From contig NZ_AQXE01000001.1 in NCBI RefSeq assembly GCF_000375485.1, positions 79,573 through 143,572 on the forward strand: a stretch of DNA of 64,000 nucleotides. Reading direction: 5' to 3'. The notes under the pieces are model-generated. The model made no database searches and was not told where the DNA came from. It worked only from the letters and a program-made list of their open reading frames with translations. The position numbers were made by a program, and so were the translations under genes. Below are positions 35,122 through 44,786 of the stretch, one piece after another (position 1 is the first letter of the stretch; each line of letters opens with the position of its first letter). This DNA is from Desulfovibrio oxyclinae DSM 11498. Lineage in GTDB: Bacteria > Desulfobacterota > Desulfovibrionia > Desulfovibrionales > Desulfovibrionaceae.

Positions 35122-37091
35122 GGCTTGGCCTTCTCGGTGCCGTAGAGTTCGCCGAATTTGCGGAACTCTGCCTGCCTGCCGATGATGGCGATCATGTCGC
35201 CGGTGAGCAGTTTCTCGTCTGGGTCGGGGTTGGTCACCAGCCCCTCGATGCGCATGATGGCCACCACGCTTGCTCCGGTGCGCTTGCGGATTTCCGCTTC
35301 TTCGATGGTTTTGCCCACGAGGGGCGAGTCTATGGGGATATCCACCCAGAACAATTCCAGAATGCTGCCGCCGTGCCTCACGATGCGGCCGAAGTCCTCG
35401 CTGGTGCAGTCTTCACGCAGCGGTTCGTAGAGGTCGCGGTGGACACGTTCCGTGAAGTTGTTGATCTCCGAAGTGGGCACGTCGAGTCGTGACAGGGTCT
35501 GCCTGACGAACTCAAGCCCGGCCTCGAAGCTGGGCTGCACCACCACGTTGACTCCCATGCTGGAAAGATCGCGCAGGTTCGAGGCGTCCTCGGCGCGGGC
35601 TATGAGCGCCACGTCCGGGGCCATGCGGCGAACCATCTGTGCCTGCGTCCGCGAGACCATGTGCGCCGGGGTGGTGATGAGCACCACGCTGGCCCGGTCG
35701 AGATGCATGGCTTCCAGCACCACGTCGATGGTGGCATCTCCGTAAATGACCGGATGGCCGTCCTTCTTCAGCCGCTCCACGCGCCGGAAGTTGTTCTCCG
35801 CCACAAGGTACGGCTTGCCGAACCGCCTGAGAATCTCCGCGGCCGCACGCCCGATGGTGCCGCCGCCTATGATGGCGACGTGTCCGTTGAGCCGCGCCTT
35901 CTGGATGTTGATGCTTTCATAGGGCGGGGCGGACGTGAAGCGCTTGCGCAGGCTGTAGAGCGGGGCCGCCAGACGCGATGCAAGCGGCGTCAGGATCATG
36001 CTGACCACGGCGGAGGCCATGAACAGGGCGAAATCCGCCTGACTGAGCGCGCCGCCGGAGAGCCCGGCACGGGCCAGCAGGAAGGACAGCTCGCCCACCT
36101 GCCACATGGTCAGCGCCGTGGCCAGCGGCACGATGTTCCGGTAGCCAAATGCCCGCGTCACGCCAAAGAATATCAGTCCCTTGCCGAGGAAAAGCAGCAG
36201 GGTGATCAGGGCGATCTTGCCGGGATTGGACAGGATGACGGCCGGGTCCAGCAACATGCCCGCGGAGGCGAAAAAGAGCAGCCCGAAGATGTCCCGCAGG
36301 GGCAGGATGTTGCTCATTACCTGATGCGCGTAGTCGGATTCGCTCAGGAGCAGGCCCGCCATGAATGCGCCGAGGGCGAAGGACAGCCCCGCCAGATGCG
36401 TGGCGTAACCGATGCCGAGTCCGATGGCGCAGGTGGAGAGCAGGAACATTTCTCGGGAATTCCAGCGCGCGATGCGGTGCATGAGCCACGGGATGGCGGT
36501 ACGACCGAGGAAGATCATGACCGTCAGGAAGGCTGCAGATTTGATGACCGCCCAGCCGAGCCGGGAGAGGCCCGCGCCGAGGTCCCCTATTTCCGGCAGA
36601 ATGATGATCAGCGGCACCAGTGCGAAATCCTGCACGATGAGCATGCCGATCATCACCTTGCTGGAGAGTGTTCCCAGAACACGCTGATTTTCCATGGTCT
36701 TGAGCGCCACCATGGTGCTGGAAAGCGAGAAGAACGCCCCGAGCCACATGCAGGCGTTGGTGGACAGGCCGAAAAGCTTGCCCACGCCGAAGCCGAAAAT
36801 CGCCGTGAGGATGATCTGTATCGGTCCGCCAACCAGGGATACGAGCCGCACGGGTTTGAGTTCGCTCAGCGAAAATTCGATGCCGAGCACGAACAGCAGC
36901 AGGGCCACGCCGATTTCCGCCAGCAGCTCGATCTCGTGCGCGTTGCCCACGGTAATGCCGCCGGTGTTCGGTCCCACGATGAGACCGGCGATGATGTATC
37001 CGATGATCAGGGGCTGCCGCAGTTTCTTGGCGGCGAAGGCGCATATCAGTGAGGCGAGGATGATTATGATGAGATCTGCTGCGATGCCCAT
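35118..37091 (-). CDS. Kef-type cation:proton antiporter with TrkA domains
   Basis: A 657-residue membrane protein. About twelve hydrophobic segments (1-385) form a CPA2/KefB-type Na+ or K+/H+ exchanger (for example FVLGIEFSLSELKP, SLSSTMVALKTM, SFALGAFMAGLLLSESDYAH). Then follow an RCK/TrkA-N Rossmann domain (VAIIGGGTIGRAAAEILRR, about 405-520) and a TrkA-C domain (about 570-650). The RCK domain usually gates transport by NAD(H) or other nucleotides. I chose the ATG at 37091 with CGGAG upstream. It is divergent from selB. Confidence 0.93.
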   Translation of the reverse strand: MGIAADLIIIILASLICAFAAKKLRQPLIIGYIIAGLIVGPNTGGITVGNAHEIELLAEIGVALLLFVLGIEFSLSELKPVRLVSLVGGPIQIILTAIFGFGVGKLFGLSTNACMWLGAFFSLSSTMVALKTMENQRVLGTLSSKVMIGMLIVQDFALVPLIIILPEIGDLGAGLSRLGWAVIKSAAFLTVMIFLGRTAIPWLMHRIARWNSREMFLLSTCAIGLGIGYATHLAGLSFALGAFMAGLLLSESDYAHQVMSNILPLRDIFGLLFFASAGMLLDPAVILSNPGKIALITLLLFLGKGLIFFGVTRAFGYRNIVPLATALTMWQVGELSFLLARAGLSGGALSQADFALFMASAVVSMILTPLASRLAAPLYSLRKRFTSAPPYESINIQKARLNGHVAIIGGGTIGRAAAEILRRFGKPYLVAENNFRRVERLKKDGHPVIYGDATIDVVLEAMHLDRASVVLITTPAHMVSRTQAQMVRRMAPDVALIARAEDASNLRDLSSMGVNVVVQPSFEAGLEFVRQTLSRLDVPTSEINNFTERVHRDLYEPLREDCTSEDFGRIVRHGGSILELFWVDIPIDSPLVGKTIEEAEIRKRTGASVVAIMRIEGLVTNPDPDEKLLTGDMIAIIGRQAEFRKFGELYGTEKAKP

Positions 37092-37282
37092 GGGGCTTCT
37101 CCGTGGTCGGTTCGGTTTTCGGGTCCGGGTCTTCGGGTGACGATAGCGGGCTTTTTGCTTCGAGTGAAGGAAAACACGGGAAAGACCTTTTGCGCACTCT
37201 TCTTGAGATTGCGGCCCTTTTGCTCTACCATGCGCGTTCACTGCGACAATTGGAATTTCATACAAGCGTTCAAGGGGATAAA

Positions 37283-39193
37283 ATGCCTGTAGTGATGGGT
37301 ACCGCCGGTCATATCGACCACGGCAAGACCACGCTGGTGAAGGCCCTGACCGGTATCGACTGCGATCGCCTCTCCGAAGAGAAGAAGCGGGGCATCACCA
37401 TCGAGCTGGGATTTGCCTTTCTCGACTTCGAAGATGACTCGCGTCTGTCTGTTGTAGACGTTCCCGGGCACGAGCGGTTCGTCAAGAACATGGTCGCCGG
37501 TGCCGCCGGCATCGACTTCGTGCTGCTGGTCATCGCCGCGGACGAGGGGATCATGCCGCAGACGCGGGAGCATCTGGAAATCTGCTCCCTGCTCGGTATC
37601 GACACCGGCATGGTGGCCCTGACCAAGACCGACATGGTGGACGAGGAATGGCTTGAGATGGTTCAGGAGGAAGTGGCCTCCTATCTTGAACCCACCTTCC
37701 TCGGCGGCACGCCGATCATCCCTGTTTCCGCCCACACCGGACAGGGCGTCCCTGAACTCAGGGCCGAGCTGAAGAAGCTCATGGACCGCTTCGCGCCCAG
37801 ACGCCGTTCCGACCTGGCGCGGCTGCCCGTGGACCGCACCTTTACCATGAAGGGCTACGGGACCGTGGTCACCGGAACGCTCATCTCCGGCAATTTCAAG
37901 GTCGGCGATGACGTGGTCCTGTATCCGGACGAGACCCCGGCGCGCATCAGAACGCTCCAGTCTCACGGACAGGGCGTGGAGGTGGCCCCGGCCGGACGCC
38001 GCACCGCAGTGAACCTTCAGGGCCTCGAAGTGCAGGATGTCTCGCGCGGCGAGATTCTCGCTCGCCCCGGCACCATGTTTCCTTCGGAGGTCTGGGATAT
38101 CGAGTTGACCATGCTGGAGTCCTCCCCGCGGGCGCTCAAGCATCGCAAGGAAGTGCATTTCCACCACGGCTCGCGCGAGATCATGGCCCGGATCTATCTC
38201 AATGACCGGGACAAACTGGCTCCGGGCGAAACCGCGGTCTGTCAGGTCCGCTTCACCCAGCCGCTGGCCTCGGTCTACGGCGACCGTATTGTGCTGCGGT
38301 CCTTCTCGCCGCTGCGGACCATCGCGGGCGGACGCGTTCTCAGCCCGGTCGGACACAAGGTGAAGCGGTTTTCCGACGCACAGAAGAAGCTGGAAGGACT
38401 CACCGCCGAATCACCCGAGGAAGTCATCGCGGCGCAGCTGGACCTTGCCGGACCGCAGGGACGCAGCTTTGCGGAGCTATTGACCATGACCGACCTTGAG
38501 AGCAAGGCCCTGGAAAAGACCCTCAACGGCATGGCCGGAAAGCAGCTGGCGCTCATGTTCGACAAGGACGAGCGTCGCTACGCATACGGGCCGCTGGTTT
38601 CGGAGCTGATGGAAGGGCTTGTGGCGTGGCTGGGCGAGTTCCATAGGAAGCAGTCCATGAAGCCCGGTGTTCAGCGGGGGGAGCTGGCCTCCACGTGGGG
38701 CCGCAAGCTGCCCGCCAAGCTGCTGCATCTGGTGCTGGAGCGGCTCATGAAAAAGGGCGACGTGGTCGGTGATCAGGAAATTTTGCGGCTGAAGGATCAT
38801 AAGGTGTCCCTTGCTTCGGACACCGCCAAGGTACGCGAGCTCATCCTTGGCGCTTACGAGAAGGGCGGCATCCGGCCTCCCAATCTCAAGGACGTGCTGG
38901 AACCGACCAAGATGGACTTCAAGCAGGCCGCTCCGGTCTTCCGGCATCTGCAGGACGAGGGCAAGCTGGTCAAGATCAAAGAGGAGATGTACTACCACGC
39001 CCCGGCGCTGGAGGACATCCGCAACCGCATCATCAGATTTTTCGACGACAATGATGAAATGGATGCACAGGACTTCAAGGGCATTACCGACCTTTCGCGC
39101 AAGTACGCCATCCCCGTGCTCGAACATTTCGACAAGCAACGCCTCACCGTGCGTGTCGGGGACGTGCGCAAGCTGCGCAAGTCAGGCGTCTAA
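37283..39193 (+). CDS. selB: Selenocysteine-specific elongation factor
   Basis: Delivers Sec-tRNA to UGA codons that are followed by a SECIS hairpin. In this 636-residue protein the GTPase motifs are GHIDHGKTT (8-16), DVPGHE, and TKTD. Domain II starts near [21 protein letters not shown], and four C-terminal winged helices (from about 400) bind SECIS RNA. Its presence implies that the organism makes selenoproteins such as formate dehydrogenase. I chose the ATG at 37283 with AAGGGG upstream; the frame extending to 37103 overlaps the antiporter's upstream region. No selA, selC or selenoprotein gene is visible here. Confidence 0.96.
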   Translation: MPVVMGTAGHIDHGKTTLVKALTGIDCDRLSEEKKRGITIELGFAFLDFEDDSRLSVVDVPGHERFVKNMVAGAAGIDFVLLVIAADEGIMPQTREHLEICSLLGIDTGMVALTKTDMVDEEWLEMVQEEVASYLEPTFLGGTPIIPVSAHTGQGVPELRAELKKLMDRFAPRRRSDLARLPVDRTFTMKGYGTVVTGTLISGNFKVGDDVVLYPDETPARIRTLQSHGQGVEVAPAGRRTAVNLQGLEVQDVSRGEILARPGTMFPSEVWDIELTMLESSPRALKHRKEVHFHHGSREIMARIYLNDRDKLAPGETAVCQVRFTQPLASVYGDRIVLRSFSPLRTIAGGRVLSPVGHKVKRFSDAQKKLEGLTAESPEEVIAAQLDLAGPQGRSFAELLTMTDLESKALEKTLNGMAGKQLALMFDKDERRYAYGPLVSELMEGLVAWLGEFHRKQSMKPGVQRGELASTWGRKLPAKLLHLVLERLMKKGDVVGDQEILRLKDHKVSLASDTAKVRELILGAYEKGGIRPPNLKDVLEPTKMDFKQAAPVFRHLQDEGKLVKIKEEMYYHAPALEDIRNRIIRFFDDNDEMDAQDFKGITDLSRKYAIPVLEHFDKQRLTVRVGDVRKLRKSGV

Positions 39194-39234
39194 AGCCGCT
39201 TGACAGGCCGAACCGTGCCAATTAGGGCAAGATC

Positions 39235-40005
39235 ATGAGACGTGTCATTATCCGTGCTTCGCTTGTCCTGACCTGTATGGTTCTTGTTGCATCCCTCGGC
39301 CTGAGCGGATGCGCGGCCCACAAGCCGCCAAAGGATCATACCGAATCCGTTGCGTCACTGGACGCCAAGGCTGCTCGCACGCTTGAGCGGTTTCTCGATA
39401 AAGATCCGCAGCACCGCTTGCGCGATTATCTGCGTACGGCGCACGCTGTTTTCGTCATCCCTACATACGGCAAGGCTGCCTTCATCTTCTCGATCCGTGG
39501 CGGGTCCGGGGCGCTCGCGGTGCGTGATGAGCATGGCAAATGGCAGGGACCGGTTTTTTACAGCATAGGCGCACCGGGAGTGGGAATGCAGGCGGGCGTC
39601 AGGTTGCAGTCCGTTGTGTTTGCCTTCCGCACGCCAGAATCTCTGGAAAATTTCATGGAACACGGCACCATCGGCGGCGCGTCTTTTGCCGTCGAGTTTC
39701 TGGATGCAGGGTTTCAGGACAATGCGAAGTGGGACGACCCTGATCCCGAGATGCTTGTCGTTACTGAACTTTCGGGTCTTTACGCCGGTGCAGGCGTGGA
39801 GGCCGGTGTGCTGAACGCTCGGCCCGAGCTCAACGCCGCCCTCTGGGGCGACGGGGTTGATGCGAGGCAGATTCTTGAAGGAAAGGCCGGAAAGCGGGAG
39901 ACCGCATTCATGCGCCTGCTGGAAGGGCTTTCGAAGCCGGAGATGAAAAAAGGCGAAACCGAAGTTTCGCCTAAATATTCCAGTGGGGTGAGTGAAGGGA
40001 CTTGA
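39235..40005 (+). CDS. SYLF-domain (YSC84-like) lipoprotein
   Basis: A 256-residue lipoprotein: signal peptide with lipobox LSGC (Cys26), then a SYLF/Ysc84 domain (AVFVIPTYGKAAFIFSIRGGSGALAVRDEHGKWQGPVFYSI, SVVFAFRTPESLENFM, ELSGLYAGAGVEAG). The domain binds phosphoinositides in eukaryotes; its bacterial role is unknown, probably envelope lipid-related. The last 20 or so codons are odd: they run through the tRNA-His terminator (39945-39972) and into the tRNA gene itself (from 39984). The tail KKGETEVSPKYSSGVSEGT is thus the antisense of RNA structure, suggesting loss of an earlier stop codon. It begins 41 bases after selB. Confidence 0.88.
   Translation: MRRVIIRASLVLTCMVLVASLGLSGCAAHKPPKDHTESVASLDAKAARTLERFLDKDPQHRLRDYLRTAHAVFVIPTYGKAAFIFSIRGGSGALAVRDEHGKWQGPVFYSIGAPGVGMQAGVRLQSVVFAFRTPESLENFMEHGTIGGASFAVEFLDAGFQDNAKWDDPDPEMLVVTELSGLYAGAGVEAGVLNARPELNAALWGDGVDARQILEGKAGKRETAFMRLLEGLSKPEMKKGETEVSPKYSSGVSEGT
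39945..39972 (-). terminator. Rho-independent terminator of tRNA-His, inside the SYLF gene
   Basis: On the minus strand, 12 bases past the tRNA, a 9-bp stem AGGCGAAAC (39951-39959, complement 39964-39972) with a four-base loop is followed by six T (39951-39946). The same DNA codes for the C terminus of the SYLF lipoprotein on the plus strand. Confidence 0.88.
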
Positions 40006-40060
40006 ACCCTCGGCCACCTGGGCCACAACCAGGTGCTCTACCAACTGAGCTACACCCACC
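39984..40060 (-). tRNA. tRNA-His (anticodon GTG)
   Basis: A complete cloverleaf on the minus strand. The acceptor stem GTGGGTG pairs with CACTCAC. The D-arm is AGCTCAGTTGGTAGAGC, the anticodon loop has TTGTGGC with anticodon GTG, and the T-arm holds GGTTCAAGTCC. The 3' CCA is encoded (39984-39986). The histidine-specific extra G at position -1 (40060) faces the discriminator C. It overlaps the SYLF gene by 22 bp on the opposite strand and is divergent from murA. Confidence 0.96.
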
Positions 40061-40076
40061 GCATGAGGGCCGTAGA

Positions 40077-40103
40077 ACTATACGACTCCCTCGTCGTGGT
40101 CAA
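40077..40103 (-). promoter_or_regulatory. tRNA-His promoter
   Basis: On the minus strand TTGACC (40103-40098) and TATAGT (40082-40077) each match five of six consensus bases, with a slightly short 15-bp spacer. The predicted start is about ten bases upstream of the tRNA. murA must use the opposite strand of the same 70-bp gap, where a TAGAAT at 40107-40112 is the best -10. Confidence 0.55.
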
Positions 40104-40132
40104 GCGTAGAATTTAAAAAAAGGAAAATTTTC

Positions 40133-41389
40133 ATGGATAAACTCATCGTACAGGGGGGCGGCGGTCCCCTGAAGGGCAACATCCGCGTCAGCGGCGCCAA
40201 GAATGCCGCGCTCCCCATCCTCATGGCCTGCCTGCTGGCCGAGGGCAAGGTGGAACTGGAGAACGTGCCCCGGCTGCGCGACATCCATACCTCCCTCAAG
40301 CTGCTGGATATCCTCGGCTGTGAAACCACCTTCGACGGCAACAGCGTCACCTCCGAGGCCACGAACCTCGTCCCCGAAGCGCCTTATGAGCTGGTCAAAA
40401 CCATGCGCGCCTCGGTGCTGTGCCTCGGGCCGCTGCTGGCGAGACTCTGCGAGGCCCGGGTCGCCCTGCCGGGCGGCTGTGCCATCGGTGCGCGTCCGGT
40501 GGACCTGCACCTCAAGGGCATGGAGCGCATGGGGGCTGAGTTCGAACTTACCGAAGGCTATATCAAAGGATATTGCAAGGGTCGCCTGAAGGGCGCGCAC
40601 ATCACCTTCGATTTTCCAACAGTCGGCGGCACCGAGAATCTGCTCATGGCCGCCAGCCTCGCGGAAGGGGAGACCATCCTCGAAAACGCGGCGCGTGAAC
40701 CGGAAGTGTCTGACCTGGCCAATTTTCTGAACGCCATGGGCGCAAAGATCAGCGGCCATGGCACCAGCGTCATCCGTGTGGAAGGCGTCGAGAAGCTCAC
40801 CGGGTGCAGCTACAAAGTCATGCCGGACCGCATCGAAGCCGGGACCTACATGTGCGCTGCCGTCATGACGGACGGGGAATTGCTCATTGAGGATTGCCCC
40901 TACCATGAACTGGACGCGGTGGCCTACAAGCTGCGCGAAATGGGCGCATGGCTGGAGGAACGCGACGGCGGCGTGCTCGTACGCCGTGACGGACCGCTCG
41001 TGGGAACCGACATCACCACGCAGCCGTACCCGGGCTTCCCCACCGACATGCAGGCCCAGCTCATGTCTGTTATGTGTGTGGCAGAAGGTGCTGGTTCCAT
41101 TGAAGAAAAGATTTTCGAAAACCGTTTTATGCACGTGCAGGAACTCGCCCGGCTCGGCGCGGACATCCGGCTCAATGGCCGTACCGCCATGATTCGCGGC
41201 GGAAAGCCTCTGCGCGGAGCACCGGTTATGGCTTCCGACCTTCGCGCCAGCGCGTCCCTTGTGCTTGCCGGGCTTGTCGCAGAAGGCAAGACCGAAATAT
41301 CTCGCATTTATCACCTTGATCGCGGCTACGAGAACATCGAAGCCAAGCTTTCCGGAGTGGGCGCCAACATCTGGCGCGAAAAGGAATAG
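40133..41389 (+). CDS. murA: UDP-N-acetylglucosamine 1-carboxyvinyltransferase
   Basis: First committed step of peptidoglycan synthesis: transfers enolpyruvate from PEP to UDP-GlcNAc. The 418-residue protein has the expected N-terminal [14 protein letters not shown] with the catalytic Lys, Arg in the [12 protein letters not shown] segment, and the active-site Cys116 in GGCAIGARP. That Cys makes it fosfomycin-sensitive by family rule (Cys rather than Asp). It ends with the typical [25 protein letters not shown] precedes the ATG. comEC starts 14 bases after it. Confidence 0.97.
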   Translation: MDKLIVQGGGGPLKGNIRVSGAKNAALPILMACLLAEGKVELENVPRLRDIHTSLKLLDILGCETTFDGNSVTSEATNLVPEAPYELVKTMRASVLCLGPLLARLCEARVALPGGCAIGARPVDLHLKGMERMGAEFELTEGYIKGYCKGRLKGAHITFDFPTVGGTENLLMAASLAEGETILENAAREPEVSDLANFLNAMGAKISGHGTSVIRVEGVEKLTGCSYKVMPDRIEAGTYMCAAVMTDGELLIEDCPYHELDAVAYKLREMGAWLEERDGGVLVRRDGPLVGTDITTQPYPGFPTDMQAQLMSVMCVAEGAGSIEEKIFENRFMHVQELARLGADIRLNGRTAMIRGGKPLRGAPVMASDLRASASLVLAGLVAEGKTEISRIYHLDRGYENIEAKLSGVGANIWREKE

Positions 41390-41403
41390 CGTGGAGCGGG
41401 GAG

Positions 41404-43845
41404 GTGGTTCCCGGCATTGAAAGTTCCCGCGTGCCGGGCCTTCTCCCGTGGCAGATATGCCTGCTGGCCTACGCCCTCGGCGCTCTTGCGGTTGAGTCGT
41501 GGGTCGCGCCGGTGGTCGCGCTCTGCCTGCTTCTGACCGTGGACGCCATCCTGAGACGGCGACGTATTCATCCGGCGGTTCCGGCGCTTTGCGCCGCCGC
41601 CGGATTTCTTTATGCCGGTGCCGTCCTTCCTCAGTCGCCGCCGGTTCCATCATGGGTGCAGCCGGGCGAGAAGGTTGTGGTGCACGGCACGGTGGAGTCG
41701 GTAAGGACCAAGCCGGACATGCGTTTGCAGATGGTGCTCTCCGATCTTTCCGTAGAGGATGACGATTTTCATCGATCGCTTCAGGGGAAGATGGTCTGGA
41801 CGTGGAAGTACCCTCGTCGCATCCCCGAACCGGAGCAGGCGGTGTCGGTTCCGGTCAACCTCAGGCCGCTGGCCGGGTTCGCCAATCCGGGACTCTGGAA
41901 TTACGAGGCATACTGGCAGCGAGAGGGCGTTTTCTGGCGCGGCTGGAGCATCGGCAAAGCCGATATCCGCTGGGGGCCGCCGCCGGATGGGACGCTCTGG
42001 AGTCTGCGGACGGCATTGCATGATTCGGTTGTCAGCGCCTTGCCGAAAGGGCAGGGCGGTGCCGTTGTCCTGAACCTGCTCACGGGCGACCGAACGCACA
42101 TCATGCCCGAAACGCTCGATGCGGTGCGGTCCGCCGGGCTTGCGCATATCCTTGCGCTTTCCGGACTGCATGTGGGCTATGTCGCCCTCTTCGGCCTGTT
42201 GTTGGCCCATTTTACCGGGTTCGTCAGGCCCGGGTTCTATCTTTCCATGCCGCGTCCGAAGATGGCGGTGCTGCTGGCCATGCCGTTTGTCGCGCTCTAC
42301 TGGTGGCTGGGCCAGCCTTCGGCCTCGCTCACGCGTGCTTCACTGATGTTCTTCTGCTGGGGTTTTCTGCTGCTCGCAGGTCGTGGCCGCGCGCTTGTTG
42401 ACGGTCTGTTCGCGGCGCTGGCCATAATCATTCTGTTGGACCCCCTTGCGGTCTTCGACACCGGCCTGCGCATGTCGGCATGCGCCGTGGCCGGGATCGC
42501 CTTTCTTTTCCCCGTGCTTCGTCGCTGGATAGCCGTTCGCGGGCGTGGTTTTCTTCGACGGTCGCTGGATGCCGCGGCTGCGCTGTTGTGCATCGGAATA
42601 GCCGCCAACATTGCGCTGTTGCCGGTTGTGGCGCACGGGTTCGGCACGGTGGCGCCTGATCTTCTGTTGAACCTTGTCTGGGTGCCGGTGGTCGGTTTCG
42701 TGGTCATGCCGCTGGGTATGGCGGGAATGCTCGCGGGAGCCTTGAGCAACCTTTATGCTCCGTTTGCGGAGTTCGGCAATGCGCTTGTGCTGGCCGCCTC
42801 GCATGTGATGGATGTGCTGCTTGACGTGTTGCACTGGTATCGTGACGCCGGTCTTGCTCCCATGGGGGCGGTGTTGCGTCCCCTGTGGCCGGAAATGCTG
42901 GGCTTCGCGGTGCTGCTGGCCGCTGCGTTGGCTCAGAGGAGGCAGCTTGCTGTGGCCGCGCTCGGAACGCTGCTGCTCTTCATCCCGCACATTCAGGTGA
43001 TGGTGCAGGATATGCACAGCGTACGGCTGGACATGATCGACGTCGGGCAGGGGCAGGCCGTGCTGATTTCCACGCCCGGCGGACACCGGGTACTGGTGGA
43101 CGGAGGCGGCGTCGGCGGTCGGACCTTCGACATCGGTCGCGCCATTGTCGGGCCGTATGTGGCGCACGGCAGGCCGCCGCGACTGGATGCCGTCGTTATG
43201 TCCCACGCGGATCATGATCACATGGGCGGGCTGGCGTGGATCGTCGAACGCTTCGAGGTCGGGCGGTTCATCGGCAATGGGGAAACTCCTGACGGCATTT
43301 CCGGGGGACGCATCGTGGCCGCGCTCAAGGAAAGAGGCATCCCCGAGCAGAGGCTGACATACGGTGACGTGTTCAATGCAGGAGAAGTCGCCTTCAGGAT
43401 GCTGGGACCCGCAGCTGATACCGAAGGGTGGAACAGCAACGAGCGGTCCCTTGTCCTGCGTGTCGAATGGCTAAACCAGCCGCTGGCCCTGTTGCCGGGG
43501 GATGCCGAGCGGCGATCCCTTCAGTCCTTGGCGGAGAGTCCCGTGCCGTGCGACGCGGAGGTGCTTGTCGTGCCGCATCATGGGAGCGCGGGCAGCGTGC
43601 ATCCCGAGGCCCTGGATGCGGTGGATCCCGAACTGGCGCTCGTCTCCTGCGGAAAGTACAACCGCTATGGGTTTCCAAAGCCTGAAGTGCTGGAGGAGTT
43701 CGAACGGATTAAAGCACGCGTGGTCCGCACAGACGTCCACGGAGCAGTGCGGGTGCGATGGTTGGAACCGTATAGTCCGCAGGAAACGGATACGGCTCGG
43801 CGTGGAACCTTTCCCAAGTCCGGGTCGGTTGTCACAGAGCCCTGA
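41404..43845 (+). CDS. comEC: ComEC/Rec2-type DNA uptake channel
   Basis: An 813-residue inner-membrane protein thought to pass single-stranded DNA into the cytoplasm. The N-terminal membrane pair and DUF4131/OB-like region (1-210) lead into the competence domain (AGLAHILALSGLHVGYVALFG, about 245-510, multiple helices). A metallo-beta-lactamase domain follows, with the DIGQGQ-like MIDVGQGQAVLIS, SHADHDHMGGL and VVPHHGSAGS. All three parts are intact, so the protein should be functional. The start is GTG at 41404, a few bases after GGAGCGGGG. It lies directly downstream of murA; natural competence would also need pilus genes outside the window. Confidence 0.92.
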   Translation: MVPGIESSRVPGLLPWQICLLAYALGALAVESWVAPVVALCLLLTVDAILRRRRIHPAVPALCAAAGFLYAGAVLPQSPPVPSWVQPGEKVVVHGTVESVRTKPDMRLQMVLSDLSVEDDDFHRSLQGKMVWTWKYPRRIPEPEQAVSVPVNLRPLAGFANPGLWNYEAYWQREGVFWRGWSIGKADIRWGPPPDGTLWSLRTALHDSVVSALPKGQGGAVVLNLLTGDRTHIMPETLDAVRSAGLAHILALSGLHVGYVALFGLLLAHFTGFVRPGFYLSMPRPKMAVLLAMPFVALYWWLGQPSASLTRASLMFFCWGFLLLAGRGRALVDGLFAALAIIILLDPLAVFDTGLRMSACAVAGIAFLFPVLRRWIAVRGRGFLRRSLDAAAALLCIGIAANIALLPVVAHGFGTVAPDLLLNLVWVPVVGFVVMPLGMAGMLAGALSNLYAPFAEFGNALVLAASHVMDVLLDVLHWYRDAGLAPMGAVLRPLWPEMLGFAVLLAAALAQRRQLAVAALGTLLLFIPHIQVMVQDMHSVRLDMIDVGQGQAVLISTPGGHRVLVDGGGVGGRTFDIGRAIVGPYVAHGRPPRLDAVVMSHADHDHMGGLAWIVERFEVGRFIGNGETPDGISGGRIVAALKERGIPEQRLTYGDVFNAGEVAFRMLGPAADTEGWNSNERSLVLRVEWLNQPLALLPGDAERRSLQSLAESPVPCDAEVLVVPHHGSAGSVHPEALDAVDPELALVSCGKYNRYGFPKPEVLEEFERIKARVVRTDVHGAVRVRWLEPYSPQETDTARRGTFPKSGSVVTEP

Positions 43846-43858
43846 ATGGGGTAAGCAG

Positions 43859-44749
43859 ATGCTCTTGACTCAACAGGGTGCATCGCAGATGGAAGGATAC
43901 GAACAGATCATAAAAGCCGTGGAAGGGATGCCGGATCTTCCCGGCACGGTTCATGCCATCCTTGCCAAAGACAGCGCCGGGGAGTGCGGAGCGGTCGAGT
44001 TCATGGAAACGCTTGGACGCGATCCTGTTTTCAGCCTCAAGCTGCTGCGTCTGGTCAACTCTTCGTTTTGCGAAAAAAACGAGGACGCAGCCTCGCTTCA
44101 GCGCGCCGCCGTTTTTCTTGGCACCCGAACCCTTCACAACCTTGCTGTCGGCCTTGCCTGCGTCGGCAGGTTTCCCGCTGTGGGCATACGTGGCGTGGAA
44201 GCCGGGGAATTCTGGCTTCACAGCCTCGCTTCGGGCGTGTGCGCCCGCCTGCTTGCCGAAAGAATGGGAGCGTCCATCGAGGAATCCACGGAATACTTTC
44301 TCGCAGGCGTTCTTCATGATATAGGCAAACTTGTTATGGTCGGGGCCGCCGAGGCCGAGTATACCAAAGTGCTGAGCATGGCTTCCGAGCCGGGCTGCGC
44401 TCTGGTCGATGCGGAAATGGAGGTGCTTGGCGTGAGCCACCCCGAGGTTGGGGCCATGCTCACTGCCCGGTGGAACCTGTCGGCGGATGTCACGGAGGCG
44501 GTGAAACTGCACCACGTCCCTGCGGCCTCGTCGGGGAATCTCATGACCTTTTGCGTGCACGCGGGGAATGAAATAGCCAAGATGCTTTCGTTCGGTTCTG
44601 CGGGAGATTTCGAGGTTCATGATTTACCGCCGGTAGTGGAAAAGCGTTTCGGCATGAGCTTGAGAGAACTGGCGGACGATCTTGGGGACCTGGACGCGGA
44701 AGTGGACCGGGCGAGAATTTTCATCAAGCTGGCTGAGGCCGGAGCCTGA
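43859..44749 (+). CDS. HDOD-domain signalling protein
   Basis: A 296-residue HDOD protein (IIKAVEGMPDLPGTVHAILAKD, DPVFSLKLLRLVNSSFC, FLGTRTLHNLAVGLA, LHDIGKLVMVG). HDOD is a degenerate HD domain without the full phosphodiesterase metal site and usually works as a scaffold in two-component or c-di-GMP systems. The frame runs back into comEC, so I used the ATG at 43859, 14 bases after comEC; an ATG at 43889 is also possible. It is followed by an MBL-fold gene and a receiver gene, a plausible signalling group. Confidence 0.88.
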   Translation: MLLTQQGASQMEGYEQIIKAVEGMPDLPGTVHAILAKDSAGECGAVEFMETLGRDPVFSLKLLRLVNSSFCEKNEDAASLQRAAVFLGTRTLHNLAVGLACVGRFPAVGIRGVEAGEFWLHSLASGVCARLLAERMGASIEESTEYFLAGVLHDIGKLVMVGAAEAEYTKVLSMASEPGCALVDAEMEVLGVSHPEVGAMLTARWNLSADVTEAVKLHHVPAASSGNLMTFCVHAGNEIAKMLSFGSAGDFEVHDLPPVVEKRFGMSLRELADDLGDLDAEVDRARIFIKLAEAGA

Positions 44750-44786
44750 CAGCCGCAAGTCAGTGGAACGCCAAACCGGAGGCCCT

